Positions 10,726-22,984 of a DNA stretch of 64,000 bases are shown here, in pieces. Positions within the stretch are counted from its first letter, which is position 1. Each line of letters opens with the position of its first letter. Both the position numbers and the translations under genes were made by a program. The stretch lies in the NCBI RefSeq assembly GCF_037975245.1, contig NC_092579.1:7842001-7906000 (forward strand), given 5' to 3'. Origin of the DNA: Apostichopus japonicus (taxonomy: Eukaryota > Echinodermata > Holothuroidea > Aspidochirotida > Stichopodidae). The notes under the pieces are model-generated. The model was not told the origin of the DNA. It was given only the letters and a program-made list of their open reading frames with translations, and did no database searches.

Positions 10726-12254
10726 TGTTTAGTATGGCGTGTCCTGATACATTAAAACAATTCCCATAATAAACAGTACGATGTGCTTTGCAAAAATATC
10801 CGAACGATGTGTGGCCCTTTCAATGTTAAGGTGATGTATTGCGGGCCTAAAATTTCTACAATTTAGTGGCAGAATTATTCTTGCAATAGCAGTTCTTTAC
10901 TTTACACGAACAATGTTATTTTTCTTTTAATTTTATAAGGTAGAATACCGGCAGCAAGGACGCCTGCGTTATAACGTAATTTTACGATGTACCTTGAAGC
11001 CATTTATTCACGTCGTTATATTCTATTAATTGACAGCAGTTCTAATGCAAAATGTGCATCTTTGATTGGGATGTTTTTCTACCTTTGTACTTATATGTTA
11101 TTGATTGTAAGCCCACCATTGCCCGTAAAGGCTAAGGGATACCGCAAGTGGTAATTCTGAAACCTTAATTGAATCCTAAATCACAACTTTTCCTCGTTTG
11201 AAGTTCGATAGAAGATAGATAGCAAAACCCCAAAGCAGCACAGCAAATATAGTGTCTGGCATCATCGTTTTTAGCAATATATATATATATACATGTCTAT
11301 ATATATATATATAAAAGTCGATGAATGCACAATGCTAAATAACATTTCTTATTTTGTAGCCTTAATACACTATTACATTGTACAAGCGGCGTACCACAGT
11401 AATATTCGGTCAACATTTCACCTCTAATTTACGGTTTTATAACAGCCTTAAGGGGTCACCACAAACCTGCACGCCGTTGCTGTTAAGAGAGAGAGAGTGC
11501 ATGAACCTGCTTAGCGTTTCCTTTATGAATCATTTAAAGTTCACGAGAAAGCAAAATCGATAGAAATTAGCTACTGTCATGTTGTAATAGACTGAGCCTA
11601 CTTGGTTTTCCTTCCGCAGTGGACGGGGGTGTAAGTGAGTCTACACGACAGTCAATGCTTAGCAAAGAACAACTGAAATCGCTTGGTTACAGTGTACTGA
11701 TACTGTGTCACAACTTAATTGCTAACGATATGCACATACTAGTCATAAACATAACCCTTGTCACATGTGTATGTGAAAATATAACATTTTGAAGCCCTAT
11801 CATACATTTCATTACAGACACGACGTAGTCGATCTCTCGATGGCTCGTTTTTGTTACTATTGTATAGGGATTGATCACACAACCATTACGATTTAGTTTT
11901 CATCCAAACTTAAATTCGCATTCGCTGAGGTCGAGCGAATGAAAAACTACAAAAAATAACACAAAACAAACATCCAAACAAGCAAACCATAAAACAAATG
12001 ATAAACTCATAAAGAAATCTAGGAAAGAAACAAGTAAGAATCCGATTAATGTTTGAAATCAATACAATAACAAAGATGGGGACAATTTTGTTTACTGGAA
12101 AAGATTGTTAAGTCCATCGAGATTGAACGCATAGGCTTAATGGGTTTTTACTTCATTTGTTTACTGTAGCATATAACCTTCTCCTTCGTTACAATCTGTA
12201 ACAACATTAATTTAATATAAATAGTTTTGCCTCTCATTTGTTTACGTTTATGAC
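10726..12254. other. Spacer between the two IgGFc-like genes
   Basis: Should hold the 5' UTR intron and promoter of the minus-strand gene, but no promoter element could be pinned down. An (AT)n run lies at about 11276-11313. No other gene was recognised. Confidence 0.4.
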
Positions 12255-13389
12255 TGCATTCAGATACTGATGAATGTGAAACATCAGAAGTTTATATAAT
12301 GGATACTATACACTAATTTTCGAGCTTACCTGAGATGTGAACACGATAGGATTGGTAGACAGTTTCCTTTTCACCGATGTTGTATCTTAGACAAACTGAT
12401 GTGCGTGATAGTTTTCGTCAACTCAATATAAAGTAAAAAGACAGTTGAGCGTAATAAAGAAAGGACTGGTATTTGCACAGTACTCCTAGATGCATCAGCT
12501 TATGTTTCACAGTCGAACTATTCTAATGTCACACTTGGTTTGCTTGTCTCGCTGTTGCGAAAGACTCGAAGAGTATGCCCCTGGTCCTTTGACAATGATG
12601 GCACCAGGCCAAGATAACCAACAATTTAAGCATACCCAGGGTATAAAAAAATATATTCAGGAAGTGATTTACTCTCAGTATTAGCCTCTTGCGAATTGGA
12701 ACTGATCATATGATCATGACGAGGGAACATAGACAAGCATGGGACAGATGTATCTATCTTATAGTTGCTGATATAGGTGTTTCAATGTTTGTATTTACAG
12801 TGTGCATATTTGAGACGTATGTTGTTTCATGTGAGAAACATTAACATGATCAATTTTTGGAATTGATTGAGCTGAGACATTTAACATCATATATCTAAAA
12901 ATTCACTCATCCCCTTTTAAATCCACGAGATCTATTATATCAAAGTCCGAGTTGAATGCACCGAGCCTTCTACATGTGACGAGAACTGCAAATAACAAGG
13001 ATAAAAAAGTGGCAGTTATTTGAAAATTTCGCTGTGACGGAATCAGTTTTGCTGGACATTATTACGCACTTAGATGCATGCTATATTCACTTCAATTTTG
13101 CGAACTTCGTCATGTGCATTACTTTGTGTGCTAAGTGAGCAAGATGAATGATAAGACTTGGATAAGCCCAAACGAGCACTGATGATAATAAGAGGCAAAC
13201 GCAACCTCTCAAACGTAATTGGTTTATGGACGTACTGCGGAGAATATCATTGGAGTTTATTACTCGTCAGCATTAAAGTTCACCCCGTTCATTCACTTAT
13301 CTTGCATTGGAATATGCCCCTTGTTAGATAAACTTCCCGATTTAATTTTATGTACCATAATTATGTAAAGAGAATGAAGAACGAATGAT
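12255..13389. repeat. Gene-linked dispersed repeat, copy R2
   Basis: Partner of 2990-4012 in the same orientation, with an extra roughly 150-bp stretch near 12785-12940. Its right end (GAAGAACGAATGA, ending about 13389) is the point at which homology of the neighbouring paralogue to the intact gene stops. Repeat and truncated gene are therefore fused without any spacer. Confidence 0.8.
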
Positions 13390-16300
13390 ATCTTCGCTTA
13401 CGTCATCTGTATTGGGAATTCCAAAGTCGGAACAAAGTTAACATCGCTGAACGAAAAAAAATCAGTAGGTGGCAGATAAGTAAAAATCGAAGTATTTACA
13501 TCTAACATCCATGAAAGTCCAAAGTCGTAATGGATGATATCAATCGTCGAGTGTGGTGATAAGGTTGATCCATCTGGTAGCATCAAGTCATCTTCGGGAT
13601 GGTCGTTGAAGTTACCTAACAAACCCTCTGTCTTTTCTTTAAACTCGTCTGGTAATTGTAAAATGACAGACATCATATCTGGTGTTATACGAATCAATAA
13701 TGTCGCCCCTGTGCTAAGAGAAATCCTGACCTTTGACAAGTCTTGGTTGATCGCTATCCTCACTCCAGGAAACGTTTGTTCTCGGATAAGATGCCCTTCG
13801 AAGGACATATCAATCTGAACCATATCCATCAAAATCATTAAGGAATCATCCAATGGTGACCTCTGAACTTGAATAAATGGAGATAGATTAGACGAAAAGA
13901 CAAATGCCGTGTAGACACTTGCATCAGTACCAGAAAGTGCTTCCATTCTTGCTTGAAAAGTCAGATTATGTAAAGTAGATTTTAGAAGAAGAATTCTCCT
14001 GCACCGTTAAATGTAAATTCTTTTCCGTCGAGACTCAAAAAGTGAGGATCTCCAGTGCTGCGAGTTGGGCGTGGTGGTTGATACTGTGAACAATCATCTG
14101 AGGGGCGAAATTCGTAGTAAAAGCTACACAAGTGACTTTCTTGCTTACAGCAAGACAACCAAGGTAAGATGTCATACCAAAAATGCCAGATGGTACCAAT
14201 GTGTAAAGCATAAGCATCAGCAGTTCCGCCCGCCGGAGGTCCAACTAGGATATTTCCGTCACTCCCGTAACAACACTGCTGTCCAGAGCTACCTGATGTA
14301 ACACTAGAGCGAAAGCAGGAAACGGCACCCTCGTGGACGAAATTAAGATCCGACGAGTCATCTTCCTGGAAATTACCGTCAACGAAAGCTTGATCATCGG
14401 TACAGGGACAAGATGGAACGTTGCTAAGACCATCAGGCATAAAGTTAGCTAGCCGATTGTCAGACCATTCGTTACAAGATGTCGAACCAAGCACCTTCAA
14501 AAATCCACTAGAGAGATGATACAATATTGACTCTGATCGTGGTTTAACAATAAATACCGCTACAGACGTACCAAACGGGGCTATGTTTAAAGGGAAATTT
14601 TCAAGCATTAAATTGAAACTGCCAGTATTTTCAACCTGTTTGATGTCGATGTCCAATGACCAGCCAAATCCTGGACTCCCAAAGTTCGGAAAACTTATCC
14701 TAACAGAAATATCTACCCATTCTACAGCGATGAAGTCATCGGATATCCAATTAATAAAAATTGTTCCATTTTCGTTGAAATTGATGTAGCCAAATGTTTG
14801 CCCTGACTGTTCTACAACAACTTTTGGAGGGAGAACGTGCTGAGGGAGAACATGGATATTTCCTCTGAACAGGAATGTCCTTCCATCATCTACAGAAACA
14901 TCAACTGTGACATAAGATGTCAAATGAAATACCGGCGTGATGCAGACAATATTCTAGAGGTCAATAGGCGTCCCTGTTACTTCTTCTGTAGCTTCTGTGC
15001 TAGTGATACACCTACATTTTATGCTGTGAGTTTCAGCAACATTTTCTTCAGGACAAGGTAACGTCAGAGCCAGTTGTTCTCCTCCAACCTCTCTCACAAA
15101 ATAAGGTTCCATGTTAAGGAGACGTTCATCAGTAGGAAGAAATAGTCCAGCCGAGGATCCATACGTCTCATCATCTTCGTAGCCATACACAATGACCGTA
15201 AACGCTGACGTGTTGTTTAAAGAACTCTGTTCTACGTAATACGTTCCTTCTCCTTTCGGGATCTCTAATGTATATACGACATAGTCTGTTTGTGGAATGT
15301 TGTGGTGGGTGACAGTGTCATCTATTCGAATGATCTCTCCGTTCATTTTTTTTTCATTAGTATTGTCGAAGATTCGCTGGCTTTGACAACAATATTCAGG
15401 AAATTGAAGAAGCCGTCATCATCTCCACCGGATGAATAAGGTGTAGAAAATCCGAAAATGAAACTATATTGGTCTTCGGCAGGAACCTGAATAATAGATG
15501 GATCCACTATTACCTGGTTTATTGTTCTCAGCAGTTGAAGAACAGAGACAGGTTTATTTGATTTAATTATTCCACTTCCAACTAGTTCGCCCTGCCAGAA
15601 TTGCCCAGTTTGTAAAGTAATTTCTCCCACAGTCGGGACGCTTACCACTCTATCGCTATAATGGACGTAAATGGTGTAAACTGACCTATCGCTGGGCGTC
15701 CCTGTTGCTGTGTAAATGTATTGTGTACCCCAACTCTCTACTGGAACAAGTTGCTCCGAAAGGGCGTCACAGTAAGATCCTGGTGTTGATGCACACAAAT
15801 GACCTGTGAATACGGCTATTGGGTTGTCACTTTCAATCGTACTACCTCCAATATATTCAGCGTTTGAATTTGCAACGAGCTGCACTACTTCATACTTGTT
15901 GATATTAATCTCTAAAGAATCTCCTCCTTGATAAGAAACACCATCAAGGGTTACTCCAGCAGTGAGAACGATACTTACCGAAGTATCATCCTCTACACCA
16001 ACAATAGCAAAAAGGGAAGAATCATCGTTGTCACCGTCATTTTGATAACTCATTGCCACGTGCGAAACGCCAAGGTTATCCACTGGAATGCCCAAAAATG
16101 CATCAGTTGTAAATGGAGCATAATTAAGGCCATAGGTAGATACATCTCTGTCAGCATCAACAGCGATAACTCTGTTGGTGCGTTCTGATGACGTACCAAG
16201 CAATAATTCGGAGGGAAGAGTTGCTCGAAGAGATCCCCTTGCTTCAATCTCAAACGTTTTCTCATACGGAAGTTGTTTGATAAGGTATCGGCTGCTTATA

Positions 16301-16495
16301 GTAACAGTCGTTAATTGGTCACTAAATGCTACCACGATCAGCGACAGTTTTGTTACATCATAATTTGATACATGGTTAAATGCCAATACAAAATGGCGTC
16401 CCCGTGTAATACCTGAACACGATCCATCTCCTGTTGCAACTTGCAATTGAGCCACTATGAAAGCAGCTGCTAAATGCGACCCACGTCACTGTTTC
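13389..16495 (-). pseudogene. Broken, 3'-truncated paralogue of the IgGFc/AMOP/vWD gene
   Basis: Tandem paralogue of 7019-10696 in the same orientation. It has matching IgGFc-binding (GITRGRHFVLAF, GLNYAPFTTDAFLGIPV), AMOP (CPCTDDQA, QQCCYGSDGNILVGPP, RPSDDCSQYQPPRP) and vWD (GDPHFLSLDG, GLLGNFND) blocks. Breaks seen: the expected ATG reads GTG (rc of 16487-16489) and the signal-peptide frame is shifted; a run of nine T at 15346-15354 shifts the frame; a stop lies at 14954-14956; a one-base shift falls near 13982 just after the vWD start; another falls near 13405. Homology ends about codon 1032 of the intact protein, so both sushi domains and the membrane span are missing. It kept the splice acceptor, so it arose by DNA duplication and not by retroposition. 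It could be transcribed, but no full product is possible. Assembly error at the T run is possible but cannot explain the rest. Confidence 0.9.
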
Positions 16496-19400
16496 CTGGC
16501 AGAGAAAGAAACGGAAATTGTGTATTTTATGTGTGTTGTCAATGAAATCGTGCTTTTAGTGCTAATGTGGTACATGTCGGCAAAATGTGGTGCAACCCAA
16601 CATTAATCAAAACCAATCCAAAACTTGCAATATCGACCGCTCAGACTTCGTATACCAACAAGCCTAGTATATATTTGACATGCTTTCTAATAATTGGAAT
16701 TTCTTTGAAAATCTTCAGTCATTTTGGTTCAATAGTACTAGATTAAATCAAATAGTAATATCTTTATCAAAATAACCTGGAGAATCTGCTACAAATTTCA
16801 AAAAACGATCTTTCTCCACACAATATATAGCAAATACACATGAAAATGATTACTTAACGACTACTGCTATATGATGTTTGGTAAAATGCCCTAAAGTAGT
16901 AGAATTAGCTCAGCTACTAATCGCAGAAGCTTTCAGAATATTCTGAAATTCATTTTGTAAATATTTATAGGCTCTGAGATTTAACCAGAATTGTTGCACG
17001 TCTCTTTATGTTTTCTTCTTGCTATTCTCTTCCGGTTTGCTTGTCTAGTTTGGACTGTATAACTTCGTAAACAACCTAAATGTATGCTGTTTGTATCCAT
17101 AATATACTGCACTGAGTATAGTAGAAATATATTACATAACCGGTTTGTAGTTACAAAAGTCATTGTAAAGAACTGCTGTAATATCACCAATCTTTGTCAT
17201 CGAGAACTCATCATGAAAAACGCCAAAACTAAAATAATATTTAGACAAACAGCATCGATGACGTCATCTAATATTAATAACGAAAGTGCCCCTGAGCAGA
17301 AGTGGTATCAATGGAAAGGTTGACTTTTTACTTTACCGATGTTCTACAATGCTAAAATACGGTCTTTCCTATGCTCAAGAGCTGGACGTTGTTTGATTAT
17401 AGATCGAATCTCATTTGAACGAGAATGTAAAATTAGCGACGAGACGCAGAGAGTCAATTTATTGCCGTAAGCAACATCTACTTACATCTAAGAAGCCCAG
17501 TGTTGACTTTATTTTGGGAAAACTAACCAGCAGATTTACTTTCTCGAGGACATCTGTCCTGTTGAAATCAACTTTGTTTTGTACGAAACATCATATACTT
17601 GGGTACATCTCATATATGTCTCTGTCAGAAGATGCTTACAGTCGCAAGAAAGTCGGTTGTTTTCAAAACAGAAACCAACCAAGAATTTGCCTACATAAAA
17701 TGTGTATCGTAGTTTATGACCGTTCTTCCAATTACGAATCTGCTGATACTAACTCTTTATGTTTGGAAGAAAGTGAAGCCTCCTACACTTTGCTTGGAGA
17801 TTTTGTATGAATCTGGCCGGTCGTGGAATATTGTTTATAAAAGCACCTTGACCATGACCACCCATTCTACTGTCTGTCGGGGCAAAAAATATTTTAGATT
17901 CATTCGGGAAATTTTAGACCACTCCTTGCGTTTACATCTAATAATAAACCTACTTATAGTCCAATAATTTGACTTATAAACAGTTTTTAGCTGTTCTTTC
18001 CCCTGGGGGATGACTGTTGCACCCCCTTTCATTGAATTCGACCGCAAATACGACAGGGCTACATCGCCTCCTTTATCAAAGTCTGCATTTGCATCAGTCT
18101 CTGTCTCTTCCATATAAAGGTTCCTGCACACACCGTACTCAACCAGTCGAGGCATTTAAGAACCCCCCTCCCACCTTTGAAATCCTGTGCACGGCACTTG
18201 AGTACATAGTAGTATCATTCTAATATTTCCATTTCGGAAAACGATCCTTCACTCTAATCATGTCTTTGCAACAAAATTGCATATATATTGAAGCTGTACC
18301 CCGCTTTCTACTAGAGTCTAGTAAATAAAATATAGAATTGCAAAGGATGGGAAAAGAAAAAAAAAAGATTTGAAAGCTTGGTATAAGTTACTTACGTGCT
18401 TTCTATGTGCATGAAACTTAATCTTACTTCCTCGTCGTTTCCAAAGATCATGCAAACATATGTCCAGTAGAGATGAATAATGATGACCTTCAGCTACTGC
18501 AGTCTATATTCATACGATATCTTATCTCAGAGTAAAAGATATAAATATTTATCTCACTATAAAATCATTAAACAAGTAACCTTTACACATGTATCAGTTC
18601 TAAAGTCCAGTTTGTCGAGTTCGTTTTTTTTTACATTACCCCTAATGGGTTCGAGTTACATTATGTGGATGGAGATTTTTTAGTAGCACTTTGCACCTTT
18701 ACTGAAGTAAGTTTCAACTCTCCCCTAACAATCACATAAAGTAATACATATCAAGAACAACTGGATGGTTGAAAATTTTCAATTAAATGACATTAATATA
18801 TCATATTCACTCGGGCCCATGGCTAATCACTAACACGCTTTTTTTTTGGCACATCAATCTGCCAATCACAAAATATGATCGTTTCCAATTGGTTGTCTAT
18901 TGTTTACTTGAACAATTTATAACTGGATAGACAAACTTGGAAGATTGCCAAAGTTACGAAATCTAACCGCTTGTCAAGTGCAATTTGAACAGCTAGACTA
19001 AATATTAACTGCGGTAAAATAGATATGGGACTAGGGGGTAGGTTGCCACTTGTACATACGCATCTTCAGGACGGTGTTCAATATAAAAAGTCGATATCTT
19101 TAGTAAAAGTGTTACCCACTTCATACGTACAGGGCCTGATCATAATACCCCTAGTGAAGTCGGTATATGTTTGTTGAAAACTATAGAATTTATTGATATC
19201 TATGTCAACACGACCTTAGATCTATGTATAGTACTTCAACTTATAGATGGCCATGATATTGAAAAAAGTAAATTAGAAAGGTCACCCAAGAGTCTGCTAA
19301 TGATCGATGTATATACAAAACTCTGCACTGCAGTCTATATGTAAAGTACATATTCTACTCATGGCAGTTCTAGCCAAAGAGGCCCAGAAGCAGAAGGTTG

Positions 19401-21749
19401 TAGCTAACTTTTTGTTTAAATTGGTGAATTCGCTGTCAAGTTCCGCTATCAAAGGTAATTGATGAACCTTGGAACGTGCATTGACCATTCTGTGTATTTC
19501 TGATCAAACTTTTTTTTTTTTGGGGGGGGGGGGTAGGGGCAATGAGAACTGTGGGTGTGTACTGTTGCGTTTGGTTGATTATCTGTTGTGCCGAAAGCAT
19601 ATGTAATTCAATATTTACCTATGTTTAATATACGTTATGCTTGACATGTTACAAAAAATGTTGAACAGTGAAGTTGATAATGATTTTTGGTTCCGATGAT
19701 AATCTTAACCTTTGTAGTCATGCAAGCGGATCAGTGTGTGTATGTGTATATGTATGTGACGCCTTGCTTGTGAAAACAATATCTCAAAAAGGGAAGCTTG
19801 GACCATTTTCATATTTGGTGTGGCATGCAGGAGTACCACATTGAGCAGAAGAAGCCTATTGTTTTTGGGAGGTCAAAAATCATTTGTGGTCACCAGGGGT
19901 CAAATTGTGGACACCTTGTTTCATAATGTACTAATCACCTACAGACCACCCTATTAGATAACATGTGCGTTTCGCCTCATATGAATAGGAGAGGATGTTG
20001 GCAATTGCGCATCCGTAGATAAGAATCAGAAGTCTCGACCAAATCTCCATTGACTTAAGTGTGTCGGTAACTTTTGGAGTTGCCATGTACGTCGCTGCAT
20101 ACAACCATTTGCACAAAGGTGTGTAATGAACGTTGTTTACTGTTGTCTGTTGTAGAGATCAATATGTATGCTGAATACAAGAAAAGTTTCCATCTTGGTC
20201 ATCAGCAATGTCAATGTTATTTGTCATATCTCAATTTATGGGCTATACTACTTAGTATGAAGTATGTTGTTCATCCTGGTTATACCCTACAGCCTATAGT
20301 GTGTCACATTCACATACGATTATTCACGTAGCATCATCGAAATCATCGAAGCACTGCAGTTTGCTGTCTGGTTATTGTTGTACAGCTGACTTCCGGTTCA
20401 AAGTTGACAGATTCCCTTGCACCATCTCAGACTCAGTGTTGACTCAATCAGTTACAAGTGATTTACCCTGCCGCTTGCGTGATGTGTAAATGGAGCCATG
20501 TACGTCAACAATTGAGCTGGTTATTTTAAATTTATAATAGGCATTGTCGTGGCTATATGGTGTAATGAGTCGCTAAAACGAAACAAGGAAACAATGAATC
20601 GACAGCATGCACCGGAAGAGAAGGACTTCTCATAATGTGTTGGATATTAAATGACATTGATATACAAACTAAATCATAATGTATTCAGGGACGTATCCAG
20701 GGGTGGGGGGGTGCAGTGGGAGCAACTCCTCCCCCTTTCAGTGACGAAAAAATGTTTAAAACTGCTATTTTGTAGGCATGATATTTTGACATTGCTCTGT
20801 TGATCTTAAATACGCGTCAGCTCCGTTAACTCGATTATAATCGTAGTAATATTCAGGCCTACTGATTCACCTACTTAATTTGGCAGTTGCAATTAGATAA
20901 ATTTAGCCTATATCCTATTACAAGCTACAGTTGGCCACTGCGTAATATTTGTGAACTTTGATTCAAAGCTCAAAATACAATATTTTGATCATCGATTTAA
21001 TAATTATTATAAACTCATTTGAAAGGTAGTGTATTACATCCAGTGGGGCGGAATATTTGAACGAGAATCATTCATTTGGAACGGGATGTCACACACAAGC
21101 TCACATACTAAGCCTAACCATATACATTCTGGCTCTGCATTGTTTTAAACATAACCAAATATATTTGAAATTGCAACATTCTATGAGTGCCACTCACTTT
21201 TAATATATGCCCGGTAAACCTACATGAAGGGCACTAGGTCTATGTCAGCAATGCAGGACGCAAAATTATTCTTAATGAATTGATACATTTTTACTTCTCT
21301 CTAAACATTAGAAATGGTATAATTCCTAATTATGTAAACTTAGATCAACTAAGTTCGAGTCACTCCCAGATTAATGTATGTCGTCCAGTTACAGAGTTGT
21401 TGACAATTAACAATTCATGGACGTTAAATATGAATGTGAGAGACTAAATTCTATTCGGTCAGCTTGCGGCTCTGATAAGCCAATTAGGCTTCTTCGCGAG
21501 TTCCTGTTTGCAGGAGGATCTAATATACATACAAACATACATACTAAACAGTACCTACGATTTTGCTGTCCGGGAATTCCCGATGATGCTATTTGAGTAT
21601 CGAATTTCGTGGCAGCAAAGAACAAATATTAACCATTTTATCACTCCACCATTCAAACGCAATTGAGCTCTAGAATGAGCCTAGCGCCATCCGATACGTT
21701 AGTTACACACACTCACCGGAAGGCTGTCAAAGGAAGACTGCCATCAGTC
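16496..21749. other. Long intergenic stretch, no confident gene
   Basis: No gene, element ends or arrays could be assigned in these 5.2 kb. The longest open frame, 17415-17810 (+, 131 codons), has no recognisable motif and overlaps an equally plain 106-codon frame on the minus strand (17835-18155), so neither is called. T12-13/G12 homopolymer tracts lie at about 19509-19532. A sequence at 20690-20760 (CAGGGACGTATCCAGGGG followed by a G run) looks like the left tip of a hAT-like element, but no right tip was found. Confidence 0.4.
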
Positions 21750-22053
21750 AATAATGCCTTTCTATACCACTTATCTGTGTCTTGTTTTGTTTTTGAGAAT
21801 CGACCACTATTTAATTAAAGATATAAGGCTCAAGTCAACTACATACCAGTTACGGACAACGAAGAAAAATTCCCAACAAACTGACCTAGCTTCCTCGATA
21901 ATATCAGAGTTCTTAAATGGTGAGGAATTCAAATCAATTATTCAAACATGTATTGAGAAGGCAATAGAAGCAAAGTTTGACAAATTTATGAGACAGAATG
22001 ATATGATTGAGGCATGATATGATTGAGGTCAGCTGCATGATGTACAGTGCAGG

Positions 22054-22581
22054 TTGGATGAAGTTGTATCGCAAAATAATCACTTGAATCCAAAAGTAAC
22101 CGATCTAGAGGAGAAATGTAAAAAGATGGAGAATGCTTTGAATGAAATGGAACAATATTCCCGACGTAATTGTTTGAGATTCATGGGAGTAGCAGAGACA
22201 AAGGATGAGGACACCAACGCCGTAATTAAACCTCTTGCAGCTACAAAACTTGGAGTAACCATTCGGGACGAGGATCTTGACCGTTCCCACCGCATTGGAA
22301 AACTTAATCAAGATGGTAAACCAAGGATCATTATTGCCAAATTTACTCGCCACGATGTGAGGGACCAAGTGATACGCTCCCGGAGAAAATTAAAAGGGAT
22401 GAAAATGGCCATCCAGGAAGACCTAACGGCCGGTAATTTGGACTTACTTAAGAAAGTTGAAAAACATCAGAGAGTGGAGGCAGTTTGGACGGTGGATGGA
22501 AGAATCATGGCTATTGTTAACAATGGACAATCTGAATCTAAAATGAGGATAAGATCACTTGGTGATCTTCGAAAAATTTGA
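22054..22581 (+). pseudogene. LINE ORF1 (RNA-binding protein), main open part
   Basis: 175 codons open. It has a leucine/acid-rich coiled coil (VTDLEEKCKKMENALNEMEQ) followed by the RRM-like core RRNCLRFMGV and DLDRSHRIG, then IIAKFTRHDVRD and AIQEDLTAGN. This is the ORF1p class that binds LINE RNA and acts as a nucleic-acid chaperone. The N-terminal part lies upstream (from about 21880) and is separated by two in-frame stops at the 16-bp duplication. Confidence 0.8.
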
Positions 22582-22984
22582 TCTTTTGGAACTTTCTCGT
22601 GAACCATCACTGTATAACTTGAAATTTATGGACACTCATTTCAAGCGATCAAGTGTAAAGCTGTGCATTTTTGTCTATATGTATTGTTAAAGGATCCGAG
22701 CTGCCACTTCAGCTCTTGCGTTCCGATAATCCTGTGAGATTTTCGTTTTTCATTGTAAGTTATCTTTAAGCCTCTTTACTTTACCTTTATTTTTTTCCTT
22801 CCCTTTTTCTTTTCTTGTAAATTTCTATTCATGCCCGGTAAAGAAGAACTTAACTATCCCGCCTTTAGTGAACCTGATAGTAATTACCATACTAAGGTTA
22901 ACCCTACTCATGAGAATATTGATCACGATGCCAACTTTTATGATTCTTTAACTGCCCAAAACACGTGTAGCTATTGTAACGTCA

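Noticed and set aside
13398-13946. Separate small genes at 13398-13946, 13982-14923, 14954-15346 and 15343-16455
   Set aside because: All four are consecutive pieces of one broken paralogue of the 7019-10696 gene.
17415-17810. 131-codon open frame, +
   Set aside because: No recognisable motif, overlaps an equally long minus-strand frame region, and no splice or start context stood out.
20690-21060. hAT-like element starting CAGGGACGTATCCAGG
   Set aside because: A left tip is suggestive but no inverted right tip or target duplication was found.
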